Part shown: piece by piece, positions 16,666 through 24,702 of the stretch
Layout: each line of letters opens with the position of its first letter
Position numbering within the stretch: the stretch's first letter is position 1
Assembly: GCA_012955965.1 (NCBI GenBank)
Contig: JABBZI010000026.1
Coordinates: 1 to 57,266 of the forward strand
Direction: 5' to 3'
Source: Clostridioides difficile
GTDB lineage: Bacteria > Bacillota > Clostridia > Peptostreptococcales > Peptostreptococcaceae
DNA: 57,266 nt
The notes under the pieces: generated by a model
What the model saw: the letters and a program-made list of their open reading frames with translations, nothing else
What the model was told of the DNA's origin: nothing
The model's database searches: none
Translations under genes and position numbers: made by a program

Positions 16666-17011
16666 ATCTAGAATAAATATTGTTAAAAATTAATATTGTA
16701 TTGAAAAATAATTAAAAGTATTTAATAATAGAATTAAGGGAAGACTAAGTTTATAAATAAAAATAAATAATAAGAAGTTAACAAAATAAATGTGATATCC
16801 AAATAAATCCTGAATCTAATTTGAGTTTTAATATAGATAGTCTAAAGTTTGATTATTAAAGATTTAATTGTAAGTGGTTACAGTTGATGATATTGATATA
16901 GAGATTAAAGTTTAGAATAGAAAGTTACCTTAAATTTAAAAATGCAAGATAACACAATCTAAAAATTATAATCACTCAATGGGTTTATGGATTTATTTGT
17001 TTATTATAAAT
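16666..17011. other. A/T-rich intergenic stretch without recognised gene
   Basis: About 350 bases between the exported protein gene and the convergent terminator. I see no open frame with a ribosome site, no tRNA-like fold and no strong hairpin on either strand. It may hold the 3' UTR or decayed sequence. Confidence 0.4.
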
Positions 17012-17041
17012 AAATGGGAGTAGATTTATCTACTCCCATTT
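17012..17041. terminator. Bidirectional intrinsic terminator
   Basis: A perfect 13-bp stem, AAATGGGAGTAGA (17012-17024) and TCTACTCCCATTT (17029-17041), loop TTTA, between convergent genes. Confidence 0.88.
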
Positions 17042-17089
17042 TGTATACTATTGTTAATTTAATTTACAATATGAGCTAAATTTATAATA

Positions 17090-17755
17090 CTAGCTAAGAC
17101 TTTCTGCATTAGTAGCAAATAATTTTTTAATAGCATTATTTCTAGCATTTAAATCATTACTAGAATCATTTGTTTTTTTCATAATTACTGAGTAACGTTT
17201 TTTATTTATAAAAAATATTAAAATCTTATCATCATCAAAATTGTATTCTTTGTATCTATCAATAGACTCATAACCTAAGTTTAATATGTCCTTATTTTTT
17301 ATACTATCTACATCTAAAATGTATGATGGGTCAGCCTTTAGTAATATATTAATTAAACATTTTTCTTCACCAGCACAGAATAACTCCATTTTATTTGATA
17401 TAGACTTAGATTGTTCTGAAGTTATTTTTGCAGGAATAAGGTCATTATTATCATCTCTTAAAAGATGACCATGTGTGTCTTGTTGATACACTAAATTGAC
17501 TTTTTTCTTAGGGACACTGATTATTTTGTCTAAATGCACATAATGATGATTTTCAACAAATCCTTCATTTAATATTTCAACAAAATTGTCAATCTTACCT
17601 AGACAAAAAGATTCTATAGATTCTTTACAGAATTTATTTGTAAATGGGATTATGTTTACGTTTTCCTCGTCTGTATTCCATGCTATGGCATAATCTAACG
17701 AATATACTTCTTCCTCTATATCTGCAAAATTAAATTGTACTATCTTTCCTTTCAA
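17090..17755 (-). CDS. Uncharacterised protein with possible PemK/MazF-like fold
   Basis: A 221-residue soluble protein. The first ~110 residues resemble the MazF/PemK beta-barrel: GKIVQFNFADIEEE at the start, then a strand with NIIPFTNKF (compare the V-P-x-T-S strand of MazF) and YVHLDKIISVPKKK (compare the L-x-S-x-V/I strand). The C-terminal half, ending in a charged helix, matches nothing I know. No antitoxin-like gene is adjacent, so a toxin role is not supported; it may be a domesticated relative. The gene is transcribed alone, with a GGAGG site before its ATG. The fold assignment is weak. Confidence 0.5.
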   Translation of the reverse strand: MKGKIVQFNFADIEEEVYSLDYAIAWNTDEENVNIIPFTNKFCKESIESFCLGKIDNFVEILNEGFVENHHYVHLDKIISVPKKKVNLVYQQDTHGHLLRDDNNDLIPAKITSEQSKSISNKMELFCAGEEKCLINILLKADPSYILDVDSIKNKDILNLGYESIDRYKEYNFDDDKILIFFINKKRYSVIMKKTNDSSNDLNARNNAIKKLFATNAESLS

Positions 17756-18099
17756 AATTACTCGACCTCCATCTTTATAATATATTTAATATACTTTATA
17801 AAACTTATATTATATTTAAATAATATCATAAATTGGATAATTATGATATAGTAAATGATAAAAAAATTGAAAAAAATCACTATAAATGAGTGATAAATAT
17901 AAATAGTGTATACTAATGGGATAGAAAATGTCCAATATTAACTTTATTACCCCACATATGTAAAATAAATTTATTAATATAAAATATAATCTATCGACAA
18001 TGAATAGACTTTTAAAGGAACTTAATATAAAATTAATTAAATAAATACTTAAAAACGATTTACTTTAATGATAAAATCGTATTAAAGGAGGTTAATTTT
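17756..18099. other. Divergent intergenic region, promoters not resolved
   Basis: A 344-bp A/T-rich gap between the divergent PemK-like and DUF4116 genes. Near its right end ACGATTTA (18054-18061) and TAAAATCGT (18071-18079) can form a small hairpin directly before the AAAGGAGG site of the DUF4116 gene. No gene was seen. Confidence 0.4.
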
Positions 18100-19530
18100 A
18101 TGGATATAAAAAATAAAATTAAATCTATATTTTTACCAGAAAAAGATGACTATTTAGATGATGAAGAATTTGAGGATGATATAGAGAATAATGAGGAGAA
18201 TTCAAAGGAAGACAATAAAGTACATTTAAATGACTTAAGCAGAGTAAAATATGATTACAGAGAATTAAAAGACATAGAAAATCAGACAGAAGAAATGTGT
18301 TTACTAGCAGTAAAACAGGATGGGACTATAATTGAGTTTGTAAAAGATAAGACTTATAGAGTATGTATGGAAGCAGTAAAACAGACATACAAGGCTCTTA
18401 AGTATATAACAAATCAGCCTGAGGATGTTTGTATAGAAGCAGTTAAACAGAACTACAGAGCTTTATATTACATAAATGATAAGACAGATAATGTATTAAT
18501 TGAAGCTATAAAAAACGCATCTAATCATGATGTCATGGAAGTTTTTAAATTTGTAGAAAATCAGACTGAAGAGGTATGTTTAGCATTTATAGAAAGAGCA
18601 TCAAAGAATGATGTGGCAGAAATACTTAAAGATATAAAGGAGCAAACTCCAACTATATGTTTAGAGGCAGTAAAAAAAGATGGAAAATCTTTAGCTTATG
18701 TCAAAGAACAAACTTTAACTATATGTTTAGAAGCAGTAAAAGAAAACTATAGTGCTCTACCTTGTGTGGAAGAACAAACAGAAGAAATATGTATAGAAGC
18801 AGTAAAACAGAATGATTTTGCCTTGTATTATGTAAATGAGCAGACAGAAAAAATATGTATAGAGGCAGTAAGAAGAAGTTATATGGCACTACAATATGTA
18901 AAAAAACAGACAGAAGATATATGTATGGAAGCAGTTAGAAATGATGGAAGAGCACTACAATACGTAAAAGAACAGACAGAAGATATATGTATGGAAGCAG
19001 TTAGACAAAATGGAAAAGTATTACAATATGTAAAAAAACAGACAGAAGATGTATGTATAGAGGCGATAAAAGGTTCGTTTGAAGAACTTCAAATAAAAGA
19101 AATATTAAGCTATGTAAAAGTTCCAACAGAAAGAGTTTTTGTAGAAGCAGTAAAACAAAATGGAAAGACTCTTAAATATATAGAAAATCAGACTGAATTA
19201 ATGTGTATAGAGGCAGTAAGAGAAAATTATAATGCTTTACAATATGTAAAGAAACAAACAGAGGAAGTTTGCTTAGAAGCAGTAAATCAAAGCTATGAGG
19301 CTCTTAAATATGTAAAAGAGCAAACAGAAGAAATTTGTTTAAAAGCAGTAAAGCAAGATTATAGAATGCTAAAATATGTAAAGAGACAAACAGAAGAGAT
19401 ATGCTTAGAAGCAGTAAAACAAAATTATAGAGCTTTGGAATTTGTTTATAATCAAACAGAAAAAATTTGCTTGGAAGCAGTAAAACAGAATAGAAAAGCA
19501 TTACAATATGTAAAACAAAAACAAAGTTAA
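18100..19530 (+). CDS. DUF4116 repeat protein (18 tandem ~22-residue units)
   Basis: A 476-residue cytoplasmic protein. After an acidic head (about 1-50, rich in Asp and Glu) it consists almost wholly of tandem units close to the pattern Q-T-E-E-I-C-L-E-A-V-K-Q-N, ending A-L-x-Y-V. I count 18 units; most are 22 residues, while units 4, 5 and 12 are 27-28. The pattern is that of DUF4116, predicted to fold as an alpha-solenoid for protein binding. At DNA level the 66-bp period is still nearly exact in places (18907 on and 18973 on share over 30 bases), a sign of recent duplication and possible length variation between strains. AAAGGAGG precedes the ATG. Function is unknown. Confidence 0.88.
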   Translation: MDIKNKIKSIFLPEKDDYLDDEEFEDDIENNEENSKEDNKVHLNDLSRVKYDYRELKDIENQTEEMCLLAVKQDGTIIEFVKDKTYRVCMEAVKQTYKALKYITNQPEDVCIEAVKQNYRALYYINDKTDNVLIEAIKNASNHDVMEVFKFVENQTEEVCLAFIERASKNDVAEILKDIKEQTPTICLEAVKKDGKSLAYVKEQTLTICLEAVKENYSALPCVEEQTEEICIEAVKQNDFALYYVNEQTEKICIEAVRRSYMALQYVKKQTEDICMEAVRNDGRALQYVKEQTEDICMEAVRQNGKVLQYVKKQTEDVCIEAIKGSFEELQIKEILSYVKVPTERVFVEAVKQNGKTLKYIENQTELMCIEAVRENYNALQYVKKQTEEVCLEAVNQSYEALKYVKEQTEEICLKAVKQDYRMLKYVKRQTEEICLEAVKQNYRALEFVYNQTEKICLEAVKQNRKALQYVKQKQS

Positions 19531-19556
19531 AATATATAGAAAAATATATGTAAAGG

Positions 19557-19590
19557 CACCTAGCTTATAGTAATAAGTTAGGTGTTTTTA
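19557..19590 (+). terminator. Intrinsic terminator of the DUF4116 gene
   Basis: CACCTAGCTTAT (19557-19568) pairs with ATAAGTTAGGTG (19573-19584), followed by TTTTT. Confidence 0.87.
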
Positions 19591-19773
19591 TGTATATAAA
19601 GCATAGTAAAAGTATTTTATTATAATTATTTTGTTATATAAATAATAGCTAAAGATTTATATAGGTCTTTTTTTGACCAGTTTTACAATTTTAGCAACTA
19701 GTTTTGTAAAGTATATTGAATTTTCTCAAAAAAGAAGGTATTCTATGTATGTAAAATTTTTTTGGAGGTAAAA

Positions 19774-20379
19774 ATGTTTAAGAAATCTGCTGATAAAATG
19801 ACATCTGTTTTAATTTGTAATAATATGATAGATAATAATGAGTCCAAAGTTTATTCTTATGGATTTGAAATATTGATAGCTTTTATAGTTAATATAACTA
19901 CCATGCTGCTCATAGGTTTTTTATTTGGTAAATTTACATATATATTGTTTTTTTTAATGTGTTACTGTCCAATAAGACAATTTTCAGGTGGGTATCATGC
20001 AGACAATTATTTTAGGTGCCTATTGACTTTTGTTTTTATAATTTTATCTACAATATTAATTATAGAAAACCTAAATTTATACTTATTTAAAAATATTATT
20101 ATGGTTATTGCCAGCATTAGTTGGGTTGGAATTTGTCTTCTCTGTCCAATAGAACATAGAAGCAATCCTATAAGTGATAGAGAAAAGTTAACTTACAAAA
20201 AAGTTGCTGTATCTATATCTACAGTAATATTACTAATGACGGTTTTAAGTTTTTTATTGAATATATTTGTAGATTATTTCATATATAGCGTATTTGCTAT
20301 GTTTTGGATTTTTATAATGTTGTTATTAGGGAAATTGAAAGCTAAGAATTTAAGTAAAATATGTGTGAGGGAGAATTAA
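19774..20379 (+). CDS. agrB: AgrB, membrane peptidase that processes the AgrD signal precursor
   Basis: A 201-residue polytopic membrane cysteine protease. I start it at ATG 19774, which has GGAGG 6 nt upstream; the in-frame TTG at 19762 is part of that site. The catalytic pair is His75 and Cys82 in FSGGYHADNYFRC, with the conserved R-Q-x-x-G-G-x-H context. AgrB cuts the C-terminal tail of AgrD and forms the thiolactone ring of the quorum signal. agrD follows after 3 bp. As in the known C. difficile agr1 locus, no agrC or agrA is next to it. In published work agr1 influences toxin production and other traits. Confidence 0.95.
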   Translation: MFKKSADKMTSVLICNNMIDNNESKVYSYGFEILIAFIVNITTMLLIGFLFGKFTYILFFLMCYCPIRQFSGGYHADNYFRCLLTFVFIILSTILIIENLNLYLFKNIIMVIASISWVGICLLCPIEHRSNPISDREKLTYKKVAVSISTVILLMTVLSFLLNIFVDYFIYSVFAMFWIFIMLLLGKLKAKNLSKICVREN

Positions 20380-20382
20380 GTT

Positions 20383-20529
20383 ATGAAGAAGTTTTTTGTA
20401 AAATTTATGAAGTTTGCTAGTTCATTAGCACTTAGCACTGCCATCTTGTCAGCCAATAGTACTTGTCCCTGGATTATACATCAACCTAAAGTTCCTAAAG
20501 AAATTAAGCGTTTAAAGAAGATAAATTAA
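20383..20529 (+). CDS. agrD: AgrD, autoinducing peptide precursor
   Basis: A 48-residue peptide gene that is easily missed because of its size. It has an amphipathic basic N-terminal leader (MKKFFVKFMKFASSLAL), then the signal segment NSTCPWII, then an acidic/basic tail starting HQPKVPKE that AgrB removes. Cys28 and the last isoleucine of CPWII would form the five-residue thiolactone ring, with NST as exocyclic tail. This is the AIP1 sequence reported for C. difficile agr1. A GAGGGAG site lies in the end of agrB, 8-10 nt before the ATG. Confidence 0.95.
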   Translation: MKKFFVKFMKFASSLALSTAILSANSTCPWIIHQPKVPKEIKRLKKIN

Positions 20530-20619
20530 ATACAAGCAATTATATAAAATTATTATAAAAAAGAAATTATTATATTTTAATAAGATTAAAACTATATAAA
20601 AATTAGAAATAAAATTTAT

Positions 20620-20720
20620 TTTAGGGGCGCATAATATATGTTTTATAGTGTACTATTGTGCCAATTTAGGGGGATTTAGTGTATCCAATGAAATGACTTA
20701 CGAATAGTAAGTCATTTTTG
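20620..20720 (+). terminator. agrBD terminator preceded by a possible structured RNA
   Basis: The terminator is AAATGACTTAC (20691-20701) with GTAAGTCATTT (20707-20717) and a T tail. Before it, a G-rich stretch (GGGGCGCA near 20622, TGTGCC near 20657, GGGGG near 20669) stands out from the A/T background, and its ends can pair (GGCGCA with TGTGCC, one G-U). This may be a small RNA or the agrBD 3' UTR. No peptide gene is evident. Confidence 0.6.
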
Positions 20721-20820
20721 TATTGTATGTATTTTGGATAAACTTATGATATAATGAAGGGTAAAGTTTAATTAAAACAATAAAAAACTTTAGTATAGAT
20801 AGTAATTTAGGAGGTAGGTT

Positions 20821-22200
20821 ATGAGTATGATACATAAATTTTCTATGAATGGATATAATATCGTTTTAGATGTGAATGGTGGAGCTGTTCATGTATTAGA
20901 TGATGTTGCATACGACTTATTAGACTTTTATAAAGAAAAAAGTAAAGAAGAAGTATTAGATATATTGAAATCTAAATATCAAGAAGAAAAAATAAATGAA
21001 GCATATGAAGAAATATCAAATTTAGAAAAAGAAGGTCTTTTATATACAGAAGATACATATCAATATCATCCAAGTTTTGTACATAGAGAGCCTGTGGTAA
21101 AAGCTTTATGTTTGAATGTAGCCCATGACTGTAATTTAAAATGTAAGTATTGCTTTGCAGCTCAAGGTGACTTTGGTGGAGAAAAAGAACTTATGAGCTT
21201 TGAAGTAGGTAAGGCAGCAATAGACTATTTGATTGCTAACTCAGGCAGTAGAAAAAACTTAGAGATAGACTTCTTTGGTGGAGAGCCTTTGATGAATTTT
21301 GAAGTTGTAAAACAGTTGGTTGATTATGGTAGAAGTATTGAAAAAGATTATAATAAGAATATAAGATTTACAATAACTACAAATGGTGTACTATTAAATG
21401 ATGAAATTATAGACTATATAAATGAAAATATGCACAATGTAGTTTTAAGTTTAGATGGAAGAAAAGAAGTTAATGATAATATGAGACCAACTTTAAATGA
21501 TAAAGGAAGTTATGATATTACATTGCCAAGATTTAAAAAACTTGTGGAAAAAAGAGCCAAAGATAAGTACTATTATATAAGAGGAACATTTACAAGAGAT
21601 AATTTGGATTTTGCTAAAGATGTCATGCATTTTGCAGATTTAGGATTCAAATTAACGTCTGTAGAGCCAGTTGTTGGAGATGAAAGTAATCCATATGCAC
21701 TTAGAGAAGAAGATTTACCTAAGATATTTGAAGAGTATGAGAAGTTTGCTGTAGATTATGCAGATAGACAATTACAAGGAGATGGATTTAAGTTTTTCCA
21801 TTTTATGATAGATTTAAATCAAGGACCATGTGTAATAAAAAGAATAACTGGATGTGGAGCTGGAAATGAGTACCTTTCTGTAACCCCAAATGGAGATATA
21901 TATCCATGTCATCAATTTGTTGGAAATGAAGAATTTAAAATGGCAAATATATTTGATAAAGAAATTGTACTTCCAGAAAGCTTAAAAAACATGTTTAGAG
22001 AAGCTCATGTATACACTAAAGAAGATTGTAAACAATGCTGGAATAAGTTTTACTGTTCAGGTGGATGTCATGCAAATGCAATAAACTTTAATAATGACAT
22101 ATCAAAGCCATATGAATTAGGATGTGAAATGCAAAGAAAACGTACAGAGTGTTCTATAATGATACAAGCGAAGTTAATGTTAGAAGGGGCAACTAACTAA
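20821..22200 (+). CDS. SCIFF-type radical SAM/SPASM peptide maturase
   Basis: A 459-residue enzyme that uses SAM and iron-sulfur clusters to install thioether crosslinks in a cysteine-rich peptide (SCIFF, six cysteines in forty-five residues). The N-terminal ~85 residues form a peptide-binding domain with the VHVLDDVAYDLLDF block. The radical SAM cluster motif is C104-x3-C108-x2-C111 in CNLKCKYCF. The C-terminal SPASM domain has the cysteine series of GCGAGNEYLSV, YPCHQF, CKQCWNKFYCSGGCHAN and GCEMQ. Length and motifs fit CteB-like SCIFF maturases. In many clostridia the SCIFF peptide gene lies directly upstream, but I find none here in 20530-20820 or just downstream. AGGAGG precedes the ATG. 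Confidence 0.9.
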   Translation: MSMIHKFSMNGYNIVLDVNGGAVHVLDDVAYDLLDFYKEKSKEEVLDILKSKYQEEKINEAYEEISNLEKEGLLYTEDTYQYHPSFVHREPVVKALCLNVAHDCNLKCKYCFAAQGDFGGEKELMSFEVGKAAIDYLIANSGSRKNLEIDFFGGEPLMNFEVVKQLVDYGRSIEKDYNKNIRFTITTNGVLLNDEIIDYINENMHNVVLSLDGRKEVNDNMRPTLNDKGSYDITLPRFKKLVEKRAKDKYYYIRGTFTRDNLDFAKDVMHFADLGFKLTSVEPVVGDESNPYALREEDLPKIFEEYEKFAVDYADRQLQGDGFKFFHFMIDLNQGPCVIKRITGCGAGNEYLSVTPNGDIYPCHQFVGNEEFKMANIFDKEIVLPESLKNMFREAHVYTKEDCKQCWNKFYCSGGCHANAINFNNDISKPYELGCEMQRKRTECSIMIQAKLMLEGATN

Positions 22201-22228
22201 ATTTATATTTTAAAGGAGTTGTTTATAT

Positions 22229-22726
22229 ATGATTAGGGATTATTTAGAAGATAAGCCTTTAATTGATGACAGTGTATTTGTGGCAAAATCAGCAGATATA
22301 ATTGGAAATGTCAAAATAGGTAAGGATTCAAGTGTATGGTATAATGCAGTAGTTAGAGGAGATGAAGGACCAATAACTATTGGAGAAAATACTAATATAC
22401 AAGATTGCTCTATAGTACATGGAGATGCAGATACTATAATTGGTAATAATGTAACAGTCGGACATAGGTCAATAGTTCATGGTTGTAAAATAAGCGACAA
22501 TGTCTTGATTGGTATGGGTTCAATAATATTGGATAATGCTGAGATAGGAGAATATACGTTGATAGGAGCAGGTACATTAATTACATCTAATAAGAAGTTT
22601 CCACCAGGTGTTTTAATAATGGGCTCTCCTGGTAAGGTTGTTAGAGAACTTACAGAAGAAGACAAAAGATATATTGATGAATCATATAAATGGTATCTAG
22701 AGGCAGCACAAAATCAAAAATATTAA
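22229..22726 (+). CDS. Gamma-carbonic-anhydrase-like hexapeptide repeat protein
   Basis: A 165-residue left-handed beta-helix protein of the YrdA/PaaY type. Hexapeptide repeats run from about 14 to 135. Three histidines of the metal site are visible in SIVHGDAD, TVGHRS and IVHGC, and the R-G-D-E-G-P block is conserved. Most such bacterial proteins bind a metal; carbonic anhydrase activity is proven for only some. It follows the SCIFF maturase by 28 bp with AAAGGAG before the ATG and is probably co-transcribed, though a functional link is unclear. Confidence 0.88.
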   Translation: MIRDYLEDKPLIDDSVFVAKSADIIGNVKIGKDSSVWYNAVVRGDEGPITIGENTNIQDCSIVHGDADTIIGNNVTVGHRSIVHGCKISDNVLIGMGSIILDNAEIGEYTLIGAGTLITSNKKFPPGVLIMGSPGKVVRELTEEDKRYIDESYKWYLEAAQNQKY

Positions 22727-22734
22727 ATTAAAAG

Positions 22735-22790
22735 GTGGTTGTTTCAAAACATACTTAAATCTGTTTTGAGGCAACCACTAATTTATTTTA
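22735..22790 (+). terminator. Intrinsic terminator after the hexapeptide protein gene
   Basis: Arms 22735-22751 and 22762-22778 form a 17-bp stem with two G-U pairs, followed by TAATTTATTTTA. The remaining ~235 bp to the next gene show no gene. Confidence 0.75.
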
Positions 22791-23025
22791 TTAAATTTAG
22801 TTGATATATAAGTTTTCAAAAAGTGTTTGATTAAGATAGGTATAAAATGTCAAAAATAAAAGTTAGCTGAGTTAAATAAATTTAATAAAATTACTAGTAT
22901 ATGTGATAAAATTAAATATTAAAGAGGATATAAGACATTAGAGTATCAATTGGTAAAATAATGTCATGTATGTTATAAATTAAGGTGTAAGTTTTCGGGT
23001 ATACCTACTTTAGGAGTGAAAATAT

Positions 23026-24690
23026 TTGAGAATAAGTTATAGAAATTTAAAAAGATATAGAGAAATTGGATATGTTTTAATAAAGTATGGATTTAGTTTT
23101 ATTGTAGAAAGATTAAATATAGAAGGAATAGCTTATAAAATACCACTTTTTGACCCACCAGAAGAAATAAAAAATATGACAACTGGTGAGAGAATAAAAA
23201 GAGTTTTAGAAGAACTAGGGCCTACATATATAAAAATAGGACAAATATTAAGTACAAGAAAAGACTTATTGGACCAAGATATAATTGATGAAATATCAAA
23301 ACTTAGAGATGATGTTGAGAAATTTGACTCAGATATAGCTATTGAGATATTTAAAGAAGAAGTGGGATTAAATATAGAAGAAATATTCTTAGAGTTTAAA
23401 GAAGAACCAATCGCAGCAGCTTCAATTGGTCAAGTTTATGAGGGAGTTCTTAGAACTGGAGAAGAAGTAATTGTAAAAATTCAAAGACCCAATATGGAGA
23501 AAATAATAAAATCTGATTTGGAGATTCTTAGAACGGTTGCAAATACTTTAAAGGATTTAAAAAAAGATTTTAATTTAGATTTAGTACAAATGATTGAAGA
23601 ATTTCAAACTCAATTAATGAGAGAACTTGACTATACTTTTGAAGCTATAAATGCAACTAAATTTTCTAGGATATTTAAAAATAGCGATGAAGTATATATA
23701 CCTAAAATATACCCAGAATATAATACTAAGAAAATTTTAGTAATGGAGAAGGTTAATGGTACAAAATTAAGTGATATAGAAAAAATAAATAGGTTGGGAT
23801 ATAATACAAAAACTATTGTTGAAATAGGAGTGAGGTCTTTTTTCACACAAGTATTATCTCATGGATTTTTTCATGCAGACCCACATCCAGGGAATATATT
23901 TGTAGTTGCTAAAAATAAGATAGCATATATAGATTTTGGAATGATTGGAATTATTGATAATAAAACTCTAAACCAATTAAATGAAATTGCACTAGCAGGT
24001 GTAGAAAAGAATGTGGACAAGATAATATACTTGTTGATAGAAATGGATGCGTTAAATGGAGAAGCAGATATTAAAGGTCTTAGACAGGATTTACTTTATC
24101 TAATACATTATTACTATGATATTTCTATAGAAAAAATAAATGTAACAGATATATTAAATGAACTGTTTAGATTTTTTAGACAGTATAAGATAGTCATGCC
24201 TGCACAGTTTGTGACACTTGCCAAGACTGTTATAACATTAGAAGGAACAAGTAGAACTTTAAATTCAGATTTCTCTTTTGGTTCTATGGGAAAAGAGTTT
24301 ATGAAACATCATTATAAGAGTAAATTTAATCCCAAAAATGTCGTTTTAAGTTCAAGACAAAATGTAGAAGAAATATTACTTGATATAAAAACTATTCCAA
24401 AACAGTTAAAAGCAATCTTAAAGAATATAGAAAGAAATAATATAAAAATGCAAATTGAAGATGTTAAAATGACAAAATTAGAAAATTGTATACTAGAGTT
24501 AACGTCTCAAATATCACTGAGCTTAGTGTTAGCATCGATTATAGTGGGTTCTTCCCTTATAATTGCATCTCCAAATATAGAAAATAATATATGGATAAAG
24601 TTTACTGCTATAGGAGGTTTCTTTATATCTTTTATAATAGGACTTTGTTTAGTTATAAGGAGTATTAGGTCAAAATATAAAAAGGATTAG
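23026..24690 (+). CDS. AarF/UbiB/ABC1 family atypical kinase
   Basis: A 554-residue membrane protein starting at TTG 23026 behind AGGAGTG. Family motifs are KIGQ (about 72-75, inhibitory helix), the alanine-rich loop AAASIGQVY, the invariant lysine in VIVKIQRP, the catalytic HGFFHADPHPGNIF and the metal site YIDFGM. Two membrane segments close the protein (about 495-515 and 523-545). UbiB-like ATPases support ubiquinone synthesis in other bacteria; C. difficile makes no ubiquinone, so the role here is likely in isoprenoid-lipid handling but is not known. recJ follows 12 bp after the stop, which suggests an operon. Confidence 0.9.
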   Translation: MRISYRNLKRYREIGYVLIKYGFSFIVERLNIEGIAYKIPLFDPPEEIKNMTTGERIKRVLEELGPTYIKIGQILSTRKDLLDQDIIDEISKLRDDVEKFDSDIAIEIFKEEVGLNIEEIFLEFKEEPIAAASIGQVYEGVLRTGEEVIVKIQRPNMEKIIKSDLEILRTVANTLKDLKKDFNLDLVQMIEEFQTQLMRELDYTFEAINATKFSRIFKNSDEVYIPKIYPEYNTKKILVMEKVNGTKLSDIEKINRLGYNTKTIVEIGVRSFFTQVLSHGFFHADPHPGNIFVVAKNKIAYIDFGMIGIIDNKTLNQLNEIALAGVEKNVDKIIYLLIEMDALNGEADIKGLRQDLLYLIHYYYDISIEKINVTDILNELFRFFRQYKIVMPAQFVTLAKTVITLEGTSRTLNSDFSFGSMGKEFMKHHYKSKFNPKNVVLSSRQNVEEILLDIKTIPKQLKAILKNIERNNIKMQIEDVKMTKLENCILELTSQISLSLVLASIIVGSSLIIASPNIENNIWIKFTAIGGFFISFIIGLCLVIRSIRSKYKKD

Positions 24691-24702
24691 GGGGAATTAA
24701 AT

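Noticed and set aside
18100-19530. CRISPR-like array because of regular repeats
   Set aside because: The 66-bp period is an in-frame protein repeat, without distinct spacers.
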